From Ianthella basta (taxonomy: Eukaryota > Porifera > Demospongiae > Verongiida > Ianthellidae): 64,000 bases of DNA. The notes under the pieces are model-generated. The model was given only the letters and a program-made list of their open reading frames with translations, was not told where the DNA came from and ran no database searches. This document shows positions 25,201 through 37,900 of the stretch, in pieces. The first letter of the stretch is position 1. Each line of letters begins with the position of its first letter. The position numbers and the translations under genes are program-made. The stretch spans positions 3,402,813-3,466,812 of the forward strand of contig OZ025880.1 in assembly GCA_964019415.1 (NCBI GenBank), given 5' to 3'.

Positions 25201-28200
25201 GAACGACTGAAGAGGAGCACCTCCAGCTATTGCAAGAAGTCCTCAGCCGACTGGAGGAAGCGGGACTCCACCTGAAGAAGAGCAAATGTGCTTTTATGCT
25301 CCCGCGTGTTGAGTACCTGGGGTACATTATCTCGGCTGATGGCATTCAACCTTCTGCAGAAAAGGTTCGTGCCCTGATGGAGGCACCCAGGCCCGAGAAT
25401 ACGACTCAGCTAAGGTCATTCTTGGGGTTGCTGAATTTCTACAACAAGTTCTTGCCACAATCGTCAACATGGTTGGCACCTTTGCACCAGCTGTTGAAAC
25501 AGAATGCCAAATGGGCATGGGGAAAGGAACAAGACCTTGCTTTCAAGAAAGCTCAAGAAGCCCTCTTGTCTTCAGATGTTTTAGTTCACTACAACCAAGA
25601 TCTACCATTGATCCTGGAGTGTGATGCCTCTCCTTATGGAGTGGGGGCTGTGCTTTCTCACGAGATGGAAGATGGGTCCACCAAGCCAGTTTCATTTGCA
25701 AGCCGTTCTCTCACACCAACAGAAAAAAGGTATGCCCACCTAGACAAAGAAGCATTGGCCATCATTTTTGGGGTTAAGAGGTTCCATCTCTACCTGGCTG
25801 GACGAAAGTTCAGTATTGTTTCAGATCATAGGCCACTACAGTACCTGTTTGCAGAAACGAAACCAGTGTCAGCGATGGCATCGGCAAGGATTCAACGTTG
25901 GGCTTTGACCCTGAGTGCCTATGACTACACCATTAGGTATAAACCAGGACCCCAAAATGCCAATGCCGACCTGTTCAGCAGACTTCCCCTGCCCGAAACA
26001 CCAGCGGAAGTTCCATTACCCGGAGAGACCATATTGCTACTGGAGAACCTCGCAACATCTCCAGTCACAGTATCACAGATCAGGACAGCCACATCCAGGG
26101 ATCCCATGCTGTCAAGGGTGGCACAATTGGTATCTTCGGGGTGGAATGACCAAGATAACTCCATCACGCCTTCCTTCCAAAGGAAGAAGAATGAATTATC
26201 GATCCACGATGGCTGTTTGCTCTGGGGAAGCCGAGTTGTAGTACCACAAGTGCTACGTCCACAAGTGCTAGATGAACTGCATGAGAGCCATCCCGGAGTT
26301 TCAAGAATGAAGGCTATCGCGAGAGGGGTGGTGTGGTGGCCAGAAATGGATTCAGAGATTGAAAGCAAAGTGAACTCGTGCCGAGAATGCCAACTGAACC
26401 AGAAGACACCTGCCCAAGCCCCCCTCCATCCTTGGGAATGGCCATCCCAGCCATGGACAAGGCTGCACATTGATTATGCTGGGCCCTTCTTAGGGAAGAT
26501 GTTTTTAGTCGTCATTGACGCACACTCCAAATGGTTGGAGGTGGAGATGGTACATCTTCCAGGCACACTATCGAGAAACTGAGGTCCATGTTTGCAATGC
26601 ATGGCTTACCGGAGTTACTTGTTTCCGACAACGCCAGCGTCTTTACCAGTGCTGAATTCAAGGAATTCCTCAAGAGGAATGGTATCAGACATGCCACATC
26701 AGCACCTTATCACCCTTCCTCCAACGGGCTAGCTGAAAGATATGTACAAACCTTTAAAGTGGCAATGAAGAAGAGTTCTGCTGAAGACATCCAGCAGCAG
26801 CTATCGAGGTTCCTGTTCCATTACAGAACAACTCCTCACACAGTCACCGGAGTCTCGCCTGCTGAGCTGTTGTTGGGTCGCCGACTGAGAACACACCTAG
26901 ATCTCATGCGGCCTAGTGTGGCATCTCGTGTAGCCAGGGCTCAAGACCGCCAGAAGGCAGATCATGACAGATCCAGCCGGGACAGAAAGTTTGAGCCAGG
27001 ATCTTTGGTGTTTGTAAAGAACTTCACGGCAGGCCCTAATTGGCTACCTGGATGCGTCAGATCATTACGTGGGCCTTTGTCTTTTGAGGTAGAGTTGGAT
27101 GATGGCAGAGTTGTAAGGAGGCACGTGGACCATGTCCGAAGTAGACGGCGTGCTCCTTCCATGGATGAACCCTCCAACGGTGACATGGATGACGTTCCAT
27201 TGCCTTGGCCATCTGAGTCCACTGAACCAGTGGATGCTTCAAGTTCGGAGTCGAGCCACAGCACAACTCCACGGAGGTCCACTCGCACTCGCGGGCCCCC
27301 AGACCGGTACACCCCATGACTGAACACAATTCCCATTTAGGGGGAAGGGGTGTAGTAACCTTGTAACCTGTGATTACTGTGCATGATGCTAAGAATAGTA
27401 CCTTGTGTGTTGTATGTTGATAGTTGCTATTATTGTACTGTGCATATCTGATTGTATCTTCTTTTGGACTTACATCATGTATCACGCATGCTGAGTTGTT
27501 GTGCACATGTTGCTGTAGAGTGCTTGCCCTTGTTGTAAGTTGAGTTTGCCAAGTGGCTTATTGATCTTGTTGTCCATTTGTTTCGTTACCCGTGGTTCGT
27601 GGTCGTCAGTTCGTGTCTAGCTGCAACACACCCCCAGTCATTTCACAGTATCCAATGCTCTTGTCCTTCCTGAGGGCAAAAGGGCATTGTCTGGTTGACT
27701 GTCTTTGGAATGTGTCCCACTGTGTAATCGACTTTCATCATGACCATGTAGAACATTGCCCAGGTAGTATATTCTACCACAGAATGTTGCGTGGGCAATA
27801 TTTTTCACCATAGAAAATTGCCCGGGCAAAACTTTTTACCGTAGAATATTGCCCTAGCAATGTTTTTCACCATAGAATATTGCCTGGGCAATGCTTTTCA
27901 TATAGAATATTGTCCAGGTAATGTTTTTTCACCATAGATATTGCCGTTTTTCACAGTAGAATATTGCCTGGGCAATATTTTCTACCATAGAATATTGCCG
28001 GGGCAATATTTTGACCATAGAATATTGCTGCAGAGTTGTTCAGCTGAGGAAGACTCCGGATCGAAATGTCCTGAATTGTTGTTTGACCTTCATGTTGTGT
28101 GAAGTTGCTCGTAAAAGCCTCTACGTTCACAAATGACAAAACAATGAGCCTCTACAGTACCAGTATCACCTAGCCAATCCTCATTGATACTGTCATTGTA

Positions 28201-29674
28201 CTGTTCACATACTGTATACTGTGAAGAAAAACAGCTTGTAACATACGGACATACTAAGGCAGAAATTCCACAGCACTGGTCTTCCTGTGATGACCATTGC
28301 CTCCCCTTAAGCAACCAAAGGCATTTCAACAACCAATTGTGCCCAAATGACATGGTAGTTAAACCTCCCTTGCTTCCTGTCACCAAAAGAGAACAGGATC
28401 GCCAGAGTCAAGGGAATGAACATCCATTGATGTTCTTTGTCCAGTAAGGTAATATTGAACTAAACTCACACAAAATACCTGAATTTGCAAGGACACTTCA
28501 CAACCATCCAACATATGACGTACATACATGAATTTGAATTCATAATCAAAAAGAGCCTGCAGAGCAATAGAACAAAACCTAATCCAGTTGAAGTAATCTA
28601 GATCATTCTCACAACAACAGGAATGTGTCTTCCATCAATAGGACCAACACACTGGCAGAGCCTCCAATTACTTGAAAAGCCTTCTATCACAGCTTTAAGA
28701 TCAGTCCCACAAGGAAAAGAGAAATTCACTGTGGGCTTCTTGTATGGTATGCATCACAAGTAATTTAAACATCTGTGCACATCCAATCATTAGGAACTTG
28801 CAGCAAGAGAAAACATACTCAAATACTGTACACGCTTTAACTTTCACGGGGTTAAACTTTCGCGGTTTGCAAGTTTTCGCGTTTTTATTTTCATGGTTGC
28901 AGAGTCTCAAGCAGGAGAAATAAAGCCTTGTGTAAGTTTTGCGGGATGAAACTTTTACGGATGGTTGCTGGTCCGCAAAAACTGCAAAAGTTTAAGCGTA
29001 TACAATAGTCTACAGTGTCTATGCAGTAGTTCGATATAGTCAGGGCATTCAAGCTGGGAAGTCTGTTAGTCTGAACCGATTTACTAAAGTCATTTCGAGA
29101 AGATGCTCTCAGAACCCCAAATCAGCAGCTTCTCCATCCTTTGCTAGCACAGCCATGTTGTCAGCTTGACAACATGGCAGCAGTGACCCTAACCCTAAGT
29201 TATATAGCGTCATTTGCAATTACAAACGTATCCATAGTACTTGCTGTCTCTTTCCGAGGATATGTCTCTGCCTTCTGTAGTAACTGCACCAAAGATGCTC
29301 ACTCCGACATTATGTGACATTGTAAGCCTTGCGCTGCAAAGTTGACAGAGGAACCTGACAAGAATGAGCTCCTTCATACATACGTGCAAGCACAGCTACG
29401 CCTCTCTCAAATGGTCTCTACTTACTACGGGTTAGGGTCTCTACCTTTTGCAGAACAAACTGCATACATTTCACAGGCACTGTAAATAGCCCTGCAAACT
29501 GCGCACTCACGCCTTGCAGTACTTTTTGTGGACAATCAACGAATACTGCAATGGCTAGCTGCCGACTTCAGAGCAGAAATTAAAGTTACTTGTGACATGT
29601 ACCATACATACGTACATAATTGGTCTATGCAGAACAGCATTATTCAATGGGTAGTTTTCTTTGAAGGCTCAAGG

Positions 29675-29748
<74 letters not shown>

Positions 29749-31905
29749 ACACCTCAACAATCTGTAGGGAGTGGAGCCTAGATTGGAGCTCAGACACTTC
29801 TTTGACATGGTTTTCCTTCTCTTCTAAAACACCTGCTAGCTGTGTAGACAGAAGCTGATGTTCCTTCTTCTCAGCTGCCAAAAGGCTCTCCAACTGGGAG
29901 ATGACATTAGCCCTTTGTGTCAGCTCCTTCTCCTGCTCAGTAACACGCTCCTGTGCAACAGAAAGGGCAGATGTATGCTCCGCAAGCTGCTGTTGCATCT
30001 TCTCCATTTCCTGCAAAGACAATGTATGTATCTGGCCATCCACTTTTGTATGTTGAGCTAATCGGTCCATAGCTGCGGCTAGAGCCTCCTGCATTGCGCT
30101 TCTCTCCTCTGTGGCTGCTGCTAGTTGCTCCTGCACTGCATTGCATTCCTCTGTGGCTGCTACTAGCTGCTCCTGCACTGACTTGCACTCCTCTGTGGCT
30201 GCTGCTAGCTGCTCCTGCACTGACTTGCACTCCTCAGTGGCTGCCGCTAGCTGCTCCTGCACTGACTTGCACTGCTCAGTGGCTGCTGCTAGTTGCTGTT
30301 CAAGAAACAACTCTTGGCTTTTACCAGCTGTGACATTATACTTCAAGGAATTGATGGTATCACTGCAATGCTGCAACTCAGTTGCATGTCTGTGCTTCAA
30401 AGCATCCATGATTGTGCTAGACTCATCCCTCTCTCTAGCTAGTTGTGCTATTAGATCATCCTTTTGCTGCAACTCTACCTCCAACTCAGCTACTTTAAGA
30501 GCATCACCTTCACCTTCTGCAAGCTTCAAATGTGCTTCATCCATCTTATCCTGAAGCCCTCCACAGCAAGCTTGTAGATCTGCCAACAGCTGCCTCTGAC
30601 CTGCAAGCTCTACCTCAAGCACTTCCTTTGCACGAATTTGCTTACTCAGCTCTAAGTTCACTTCTTGCAACTTAGAAGTTACAGTAGCAACTTCCTCCAA
30701 TAGTGTTGCATTCTTACTTTCTGCCTTGGAAAGTGTGTCAGCATGGACAGCTGAGGAGTGCTGGGTAGCAGCTGCAAGGCGCTCTTTGTCGGCAACCATC
30801 TCTTGGAGTTGGTCTTCCAGTTCAGCACATTTAGCAACTAAGAAGTCATGATCCCTTCCTATATCAACGCCTTCTGCTGCATCTCCCTCAACTGATCCAA
30901 TTTCCACTGAACCAAACTGCAGATAAGCACAGGAAACAACTCTGTAATCAATCAACCTTCTACGGTAGAAGAAGTCCACCCCCAGCACACAGTAGTACAG
31001 CAGATAAGCACAGGAAACAACTCTGTAATCAATCAACCTTCTACGGTAGAAGAAGTCCACCCCCAGCACACAGTAGTACAGCCCACTGGCTGGTAAAGCA
31101 ATACTGTATACGTATGCATGTACACTGCTAACAGATTCTTGAGCAAGACGCAAATGTCAATGATGTACCAAATGCAGGACATTTTGACGCAGTTGACAAA
31201 GATCTCCAGGTCCAAACATCCTGCATTTGATATATAATTATCATGTCCTGCTCAAGAACCTGTTACCAGTGGATTACCAATGCAACTACGAGCCTCTACA
31301 GCATCACTATATATGCAAGTATGCACTATGAGCATTGCACAAAGCTGCTCACACTATAAACAGCATAGTATACATTCAGTCTGCACACATGATATACAGG
31401 TCTATACCACAAACATCAGAGTCATGAATAAATTGACTATTAAAAGTATTTCAAGATAAAGTCAGGATTAATTTGCAAACAACACATTTATGAATGTTTA
31501 CAGACAAACCGGTATATCTTGATAGGTACATAAACACAATACATTTGTCAAGATAGACAATCATCACTGGGTATTACGCCTACTGGCCTGCTACACTAGC
31601 ATTGGTGTCTCAGTTCAAGTCCTACTGATGACAACCAGTGATCACATCCATTTCAGTCATCCACTTTACCTATATCAACATCATCACCAGCTTTATCACA
31701 TGGTAGCGCAAATATAAAACTACTAATTGTAATATTCATACCTTCTTATGTCTGTGAGCCAAATTCTGTATCACCTGCTGGATCCGCTCAAATTTAGCAG
31801 TCATATCTACACAGAAAGTATAAACAAAACAGTACATACATACGTATGTACATGCAGGAACAAAAACTCTACAGTTAAAAGCATGTACCCTACCCCACAT
31901 TCCAA

Positions 31906-31962
<57 letters not shown>

Positions 31963-34900
31963 ATACGCTGCACGCACACGCACGCACATGCACACACCTA
32001 GTCCTGGTGTTTCCATACTAAGTCTTCCTTTACTAACATCCACAAGGAAGCCAGACTGGCAAGTAGTGTCATCAGGCAGGGGCTGCTCTTCAGTAAATTG
32101 AGCTGAATCTTGCAGTGTCTGCACTGACGGCTGAAGTGAGACAGTACAGCATATCACCACCAAAGTACTCCCAGTGTCATGGGTACATACTTAGTAATAC
32201 GCAGTGTACTCGGTTCATACATCACAACTTGTGCTGCATTCAGCAGTATTCTGTAACTACTGTACTAGAAATCACTAGTATGTCAACAGCAGGAATGTAT
32301 TTGTACATGTACAGTAATCTACATATAAACTGAAAGTACGAGTACGTATGTTCATCTAATGACAACATCTAGCACTTCCTAGTTAAGTCAATGGCCCACC
32401 AAAAATTCATTCATATCAAGCTTAGGAAGTCAAGTAGCACAGTGAAATATAACATACCGTATGGCCGGAAATTTTGGCGGGGAATTTATTTTGGCGGATT
32501 GGCGGTTTTGAGAGCAATCCGCCAATATTTCTTCCGCCAAAATTTGTGCAATCATATAGTTTTCTGCTTAACAAGCCTGGTTGTGCCAGGCCTATAGATT
32601 AATTGTCAGCATGGAGTTCACAACTGACAGCAGCGCGAGGACACTACGTTTCCAAAGTGTTTTGCACACTGGAGGTGGAAGAAGAGCGCGAGGAAGCCGA
32701 AGGCAATTCGAACGGCGCCGTATATGCAGTCGCTGCGAAGACTGACGTTGAGATCATTGTCGGTAACTTACTGCGGCAGATTCAGCAGCCTGTTCCCTGT
32801 TTCTGCGCTGGAGCGGTACAATTGTGTGCGAGGTCACAGGCTGCAAGTGAACCTTAGCAGATCGGCCAAAAGAGGCTTGAAAACCTTGTACGTTGCAGCT
32901 CGTGGGAAAAGCTTAGGATTGAAAGGAAAATAACCCAATTATGGTCAAACAACAGCGTGTGTACTTCTCAAAGACTTTTCAGCGATCTAGCTCTAGCTGT
33001 TTGTCCGGATTAGCCATTTTGCTATGAATATCATTATGGCACAGGCTTTGCCAAACCGCCAAAGTAAATTCCGTCAAATTCAGAAATTTCAGCAATCCGC
33101 CAAAATTTCCGGCCATACGGTATTCTGGTTCACAAGATCTTGAGCAATCACACAACTGATTCAATAAAGTAAATTGCACGACATTTCGACCCGAGGGTCT
33201 TTGTCAACTGTTCACAGTATATACACTACAGTATATACAATATACTATTACTTACCTCTAACAGATGATGCACTTCAAGGTTGCTGTCATCACTGGTTGT
33301 TGAATCATTGCTACCCAGGTCCTCCTCATCTTCAACGTCAATTGCCAGTTGATACACTTCTGTAACTCTTTGTTCATACATTGTTATAGCTTGCTGGAAG
33401 GAGCAGGCTTTCTCTTTCCATTCAGAGCTGTTAAAAATACAAAATTAAGAGTGGATGTACTGTAAAGCAGGAACCAGGCAACACCAGCCCACAATTAGGT
33501 GCCAGTGTTGTGTAAACGAGTCTAACATGCTACGAAACAAATCACCTTGTATTGTGACACGCACTGCAGGAGATTAGACAGGCTATTAGCAATGGTTGGT
33601 GAAAATAGTCTATCGAATCAGCCTCATCATCTTATCTCATAAAGTACAAACATAATTTATGCAGTGAAGTAAACTGGGTATGTTTGTAAGGCAAACGCTA
33701 CCGCAATGAGCTGAAACACAGCTCACTGCCACCATACACATGTATGCATGTATTCCTACACCAGCCCTCACGTTTGATTCTGCAGATCTTCATTGTCTTT
33801 CCTGAGCAAAACTACCTCATTGCTCCTTTGTGTGTCATCTTCTGTTCTGTTGGCTACAATAACCGACAGTTCCTTCAATCGAGAACACTCTGCTGTTCTT
33901 TCACTCAACTCAGTCTGTAACTGTCAGACATGCAAGTACAACATCAACATTTGATAGCCATACATATTCTTACTGGAGCATTACCAAAACATTATGCATG
34001 TGAAGGATCTATAGTGATAACAGACTAGAAACTTACAGTATGTATTGGCCATAACTTACAGTACATAGGAATTTTATAAGGGGTTCCTGTTTATTAGGCC
34101 TATTTATTATATATCAGCTTACGACGTCATAGTGCATCACCAAAATGGCCACTGAGAGCAAAGCAAAATTTTGGCCACTAGAATCATGGGAAAACAATGA
34201 AAGAGGCGAACAGACACTATCTTTTTCAGTGTAAACATCAGCAGAATAGGCCAGTAGCAATGCTATTTTATCCTCAAGCGTGTTGCTCTGAGGAATTTCT
34301 TGTTAATTTTTAATGTAATTGTATGGCTAGCCGCATGAAAGGAGGTTTCCTGAAACCCCAGAAAACCCACCTCCCTACGCCCCTGTTCAAGGGCTGATGA
34401 TGTGATCTTTGGTGACTAATAGCTGTAGAGAACTTGTTGCACACTGAGTCTTCTATGTATGTATCTGAATACAACAGTCATCTATGGACTGCCCGTATTC
34501 AGTTTGAGCTTGAAATATGCACATTCTGCATACAGATTTTATGTACACCCGCACCCACACACATATGTACACCCTCAAACACATGCTTACACAACATGCT
34601 TACACAAAGTACATACATGCTGTGAATCTACCTACCTGTGTCTGGGCCAAAGTCTGCTCATCATTAATACGACGAAGCTCCTCTAACTCAGTCTGCATCA
34701 GAGCAGGAATGGGACAAAACAGACTTTGAGATGTGTCCTTCACTCTACACCACAAACTACTCATTTTCTCCAAAACCATTCATGGAGATAATCATCAAGG
34801 ACAACAGCATTTTCCTACATGACCTACAATTAAGAACCCTGCACATATCTTTCACATTGAACTTACCACTGAAAGACACTAGTTCAGATCTTGTATTTAC

Positions 34901-37900
34901 ATGTATATAGCCGTCCATGGGGAAAATAGTAACTTTACCAAATTAGATTCTATCCTATCCTAACCCACAACAATACACAGTAAGCAAATCACAAGTATAA
35001 CATATTCACTCGATTAGGCACCACTCTCAAATATACGCCTCACCAAGTCATATAGTGAAATAAATAATAGCCGCGGTGTCTGATCGAGCGAATACGGTAT
35101 ATCCTAACCCTACACACTAGTACCAATCATGACAGTTGCATGGCAACAGATACATATATGAATACACCAGAATGACTGAAGCCTCACCTGGGCGTGATTC
35201 AGAAGAGACATTTGCTTGATTCCATTGGAGTCAGCATCGCTTCCTTGAGAAAGTTCTCTCAACTGGGACAAAGCCTCATCCCGCTCAACTTTGACAGCTT
35301 CCACTGTCTTGACTGTTTCTCGCAGCATTTGCAGTTGTTCCTGCATGGTCAGGCACTCCTTTTCATAGGCAGCCTTGAACTGGTTGTACTCATCACTGGC
35401 TGCACGACACTGCTTAGTCAGGTCTTCCACTGCCCTCTCCTTCTGAAGACCAAGCTCATCCTTCACTTTCTTAAGTTCTCCCTGATGAGCTTCATCCAGA
35501 GACTGTTGCAGTTTGGCTAGCGCTGCATCTGCTTGTTGTTGACTCTCTTTCTGCAATAAAGCCATTGCCCTGTTACAATCAGCCAACTGGGCTTCCAATT
35601 CAGCCACTTGTTTTACGTACTTAGTTTCTGTATTGGCAGGTTTACCCTCAAAATCAGCAGCATCTACTGTGTGTGAACTACCAATAGCAGAATCAACTAC
35701 CACACTGGACATTCCAGTCGCATAAGATTCTGCCACTTCTTTCTTACTGTCACTAAGGGCCACCTCAGCAGCAGCACGGCTAGTCTGCTCCTTGACCAAT
35801 TGAGCCTGGAGAAGTTGATTATCATGAGCAAGCTTACTGGTCATGTCCTCATATTCTGCAATTTTGCTATTGTAGGCTGCCTCTTTCACATTTACCTTGC
35901 TTTGATATTCAGCAGTGATTCTCTCATAGTCAGCTTTCAATTGCTGCACATTCTTGTCATGGTCACTTTGTTGCTGCTGCAGCTGCTGAGAGAGATGGTC
36001 CTGACTGACTTGCTTATGCTGTTGCATTTCTTCAGCATGTGCTTGCTCCAACTCGGCACATTTGTCCTCATATTCCTTTTGCAACACCTGGTGAAGGGAT
36101 TTCACATCCTCACTAGAATCTGTACCATGGCCCACTAATTGTGATCTTAGTTCCACCACAAGCTGCTGATTTTCAGATAACACATTGTCTTTCTCTGCAG
36201 CCTGATCCTGCAAATCTGCAGCCACTCTCTTCTCCTTGGCCAAAGCTTCCTGCAATGACCTGATCTGTTCAGCATCAGTCTCACGCTCACTTCCGTACAC
36301 AGTCTTGAGCTCTTCAACTTCACGTTTCAGCCTCAGGTCAAATTGATGCTGAAGTTCTTGCGTCAAATCTTTCTGCTCTTGCAGACGTCTGCCCTCTAGA
36401 ACCTCCATTTCTTTCTTATGCTGGTCTTGCAAGGCCTCCTTTTGAGACAATAATTCTTGTTTCACTTTGTCTTCAAGGCTTTGTGCCATTTGCTGTGCAT
36501 CCTCCCTCAGCTTCTCAAGTAATTGATCCTTCTTCGCCAACTAAAGAAAACCAAAATATTTTGGCACCATTCAACTCCAGAACAAGCATTAGGTAAACTA
36601 CAAATACTGGCCATGAACAGAGGCACAAGTGGTCTATAATAGTGGAAGTCATAGCACTCTGCTACATTACCACTAAAGGAGGCCTTATCACTTCCGATCA
36701 ATGGACAAGCCTATCAAATGGACATAAATTATTTCCAATTCAAATGAGCACTGAGCAGGAACATGCAATTACATCATTGAAATTCAATCATTAAGTTTGA
36801 ATGTGCCTGCTAGGGGTATTGAAAAATACCATGCTCTGAAAAAGAAATAATTTGTGTCAAAATTATTCTACTACAAAGGCAAAATTGTCTACCTACATAG
36901 TTACTAGCCTACACTTTAGAATCTGATATGTACCTCCTGACTGTGTTGCCTTCTCATGTCTTTCATGTCATCACTGTGCTGGCTAGACAGCCTTCCAATC
37001 TCCTCCTTGTGGTGCTGAACTAACTGCAGTTCTCTCTGCTTCAAAGATGTGGCTGCCTCTGCCTCAATTGTCTTCACTTGCTTGCTATGATCTTCCTGCA
37101 TCTGGTGAATGCAGCCGTCGTACTGTGCACTCAGGGCAGCTTTCTGAGAATGAAATTCACTCTGCTGCTGGCTCAAGGCTTCCTGTTTCTGTTTGATGGT
37201 AATTTGAGCCTGGTACATCTTCTCTTCCCATTGCCTCTGCTGATCTACAGCATCATCCTCAGTCAGTTTCAGTTTCTCTTGAATACCAGTAAGACTATCA
37301 ATCAAGGCCTTCTTCTGTGCCTGCAGCTCCTGTTCCATCCTGTTCTTCTCATCCAGGAGAGCCTCCAAATGTGACTGTTGAGCCTGTCGCTGTTCGAGCT
37401 CTGCTTGTTGGTGCCTTAGCTGCTGCTCCAAGGTATCTTTTTCTGCAAGTTTTTGCTCAAGAAGTCCTCTTTGCTTCACAAGAGAAGACTCCAGTGCTGA
37501 CTTGTCTTCAGTCAGTGTCTCTAGCTGTGATCGGGGGGTAATAAATGCATTGCGTAGAGCAGCTATGTCCTGTTTCAGAGTACCATTTTCCGCAGTCAGC
37601 TCCCGAATAGTCTTATCACTGACAGCCTGCTGCTTCTTCATTTCTGACTCAAGGTGAGCAACCTCCTGTGATTTAGCATGAATGAAGCTGCTCAGATTGG
37701 CAAAGAGAGACTCAGGACCAGCCTCAATCTCCAACCCAATGCGGTGCAGGTCTTGCTGTAGGGCAGAGTCCACTTTCAGGGAGAGGACATTGAAAAGACT
37801 GTCAGCTGATGCCTCAGAGCTTGTCATGGGAATGGGTCTTGTGTCAGCCTGCAATTTCACAGCTGACCGAAAAGACTGAAGCTCTAATTCCAACTGATGC

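Larger units (their letters stand above)
23156..27628 (+). mobile_element. LTR retrotransposon, Ty3/Gypsy type, nearly intact
   Basis: The 5' LTR (23156-23430) and 3' LTR (27351-27628) both begin TGTAGTAACC and end with ACA. They differ by one 3-bp indel and a couple of substitutions, so the insertion is young. A 5-bp target-site duplication CACCC is present on both sides (23151-23155 and 27629-27633). A primer-binding region follows the 5' LTR at once, and a polypurine tract (AGGGGGAAGGGG) precedes the 3' LTR. Domain order protease, RT, RNase H, integrase is that of Ty3/Gypsy. It is antisense to the host gene in its 9-kb intron. Confidence 0.95.

Noticed and set aside
27747-28030. CRISPR-like array of palindromic repeats
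   Set aside because: Units are contiguous and diverged with no unique spacers, and the DNA is animal nuclear sequence.
29190-29205. CCCTAACCCTAA, telomere-like
   Set aside because: Only two units; not an internal telomeric array.
29669-29752. Extension of the coiled-coil frame into poly-Thr-His
   Set aside because: A consensus donor after 29753 ends the exon, and the extension only reads the CA repeat.
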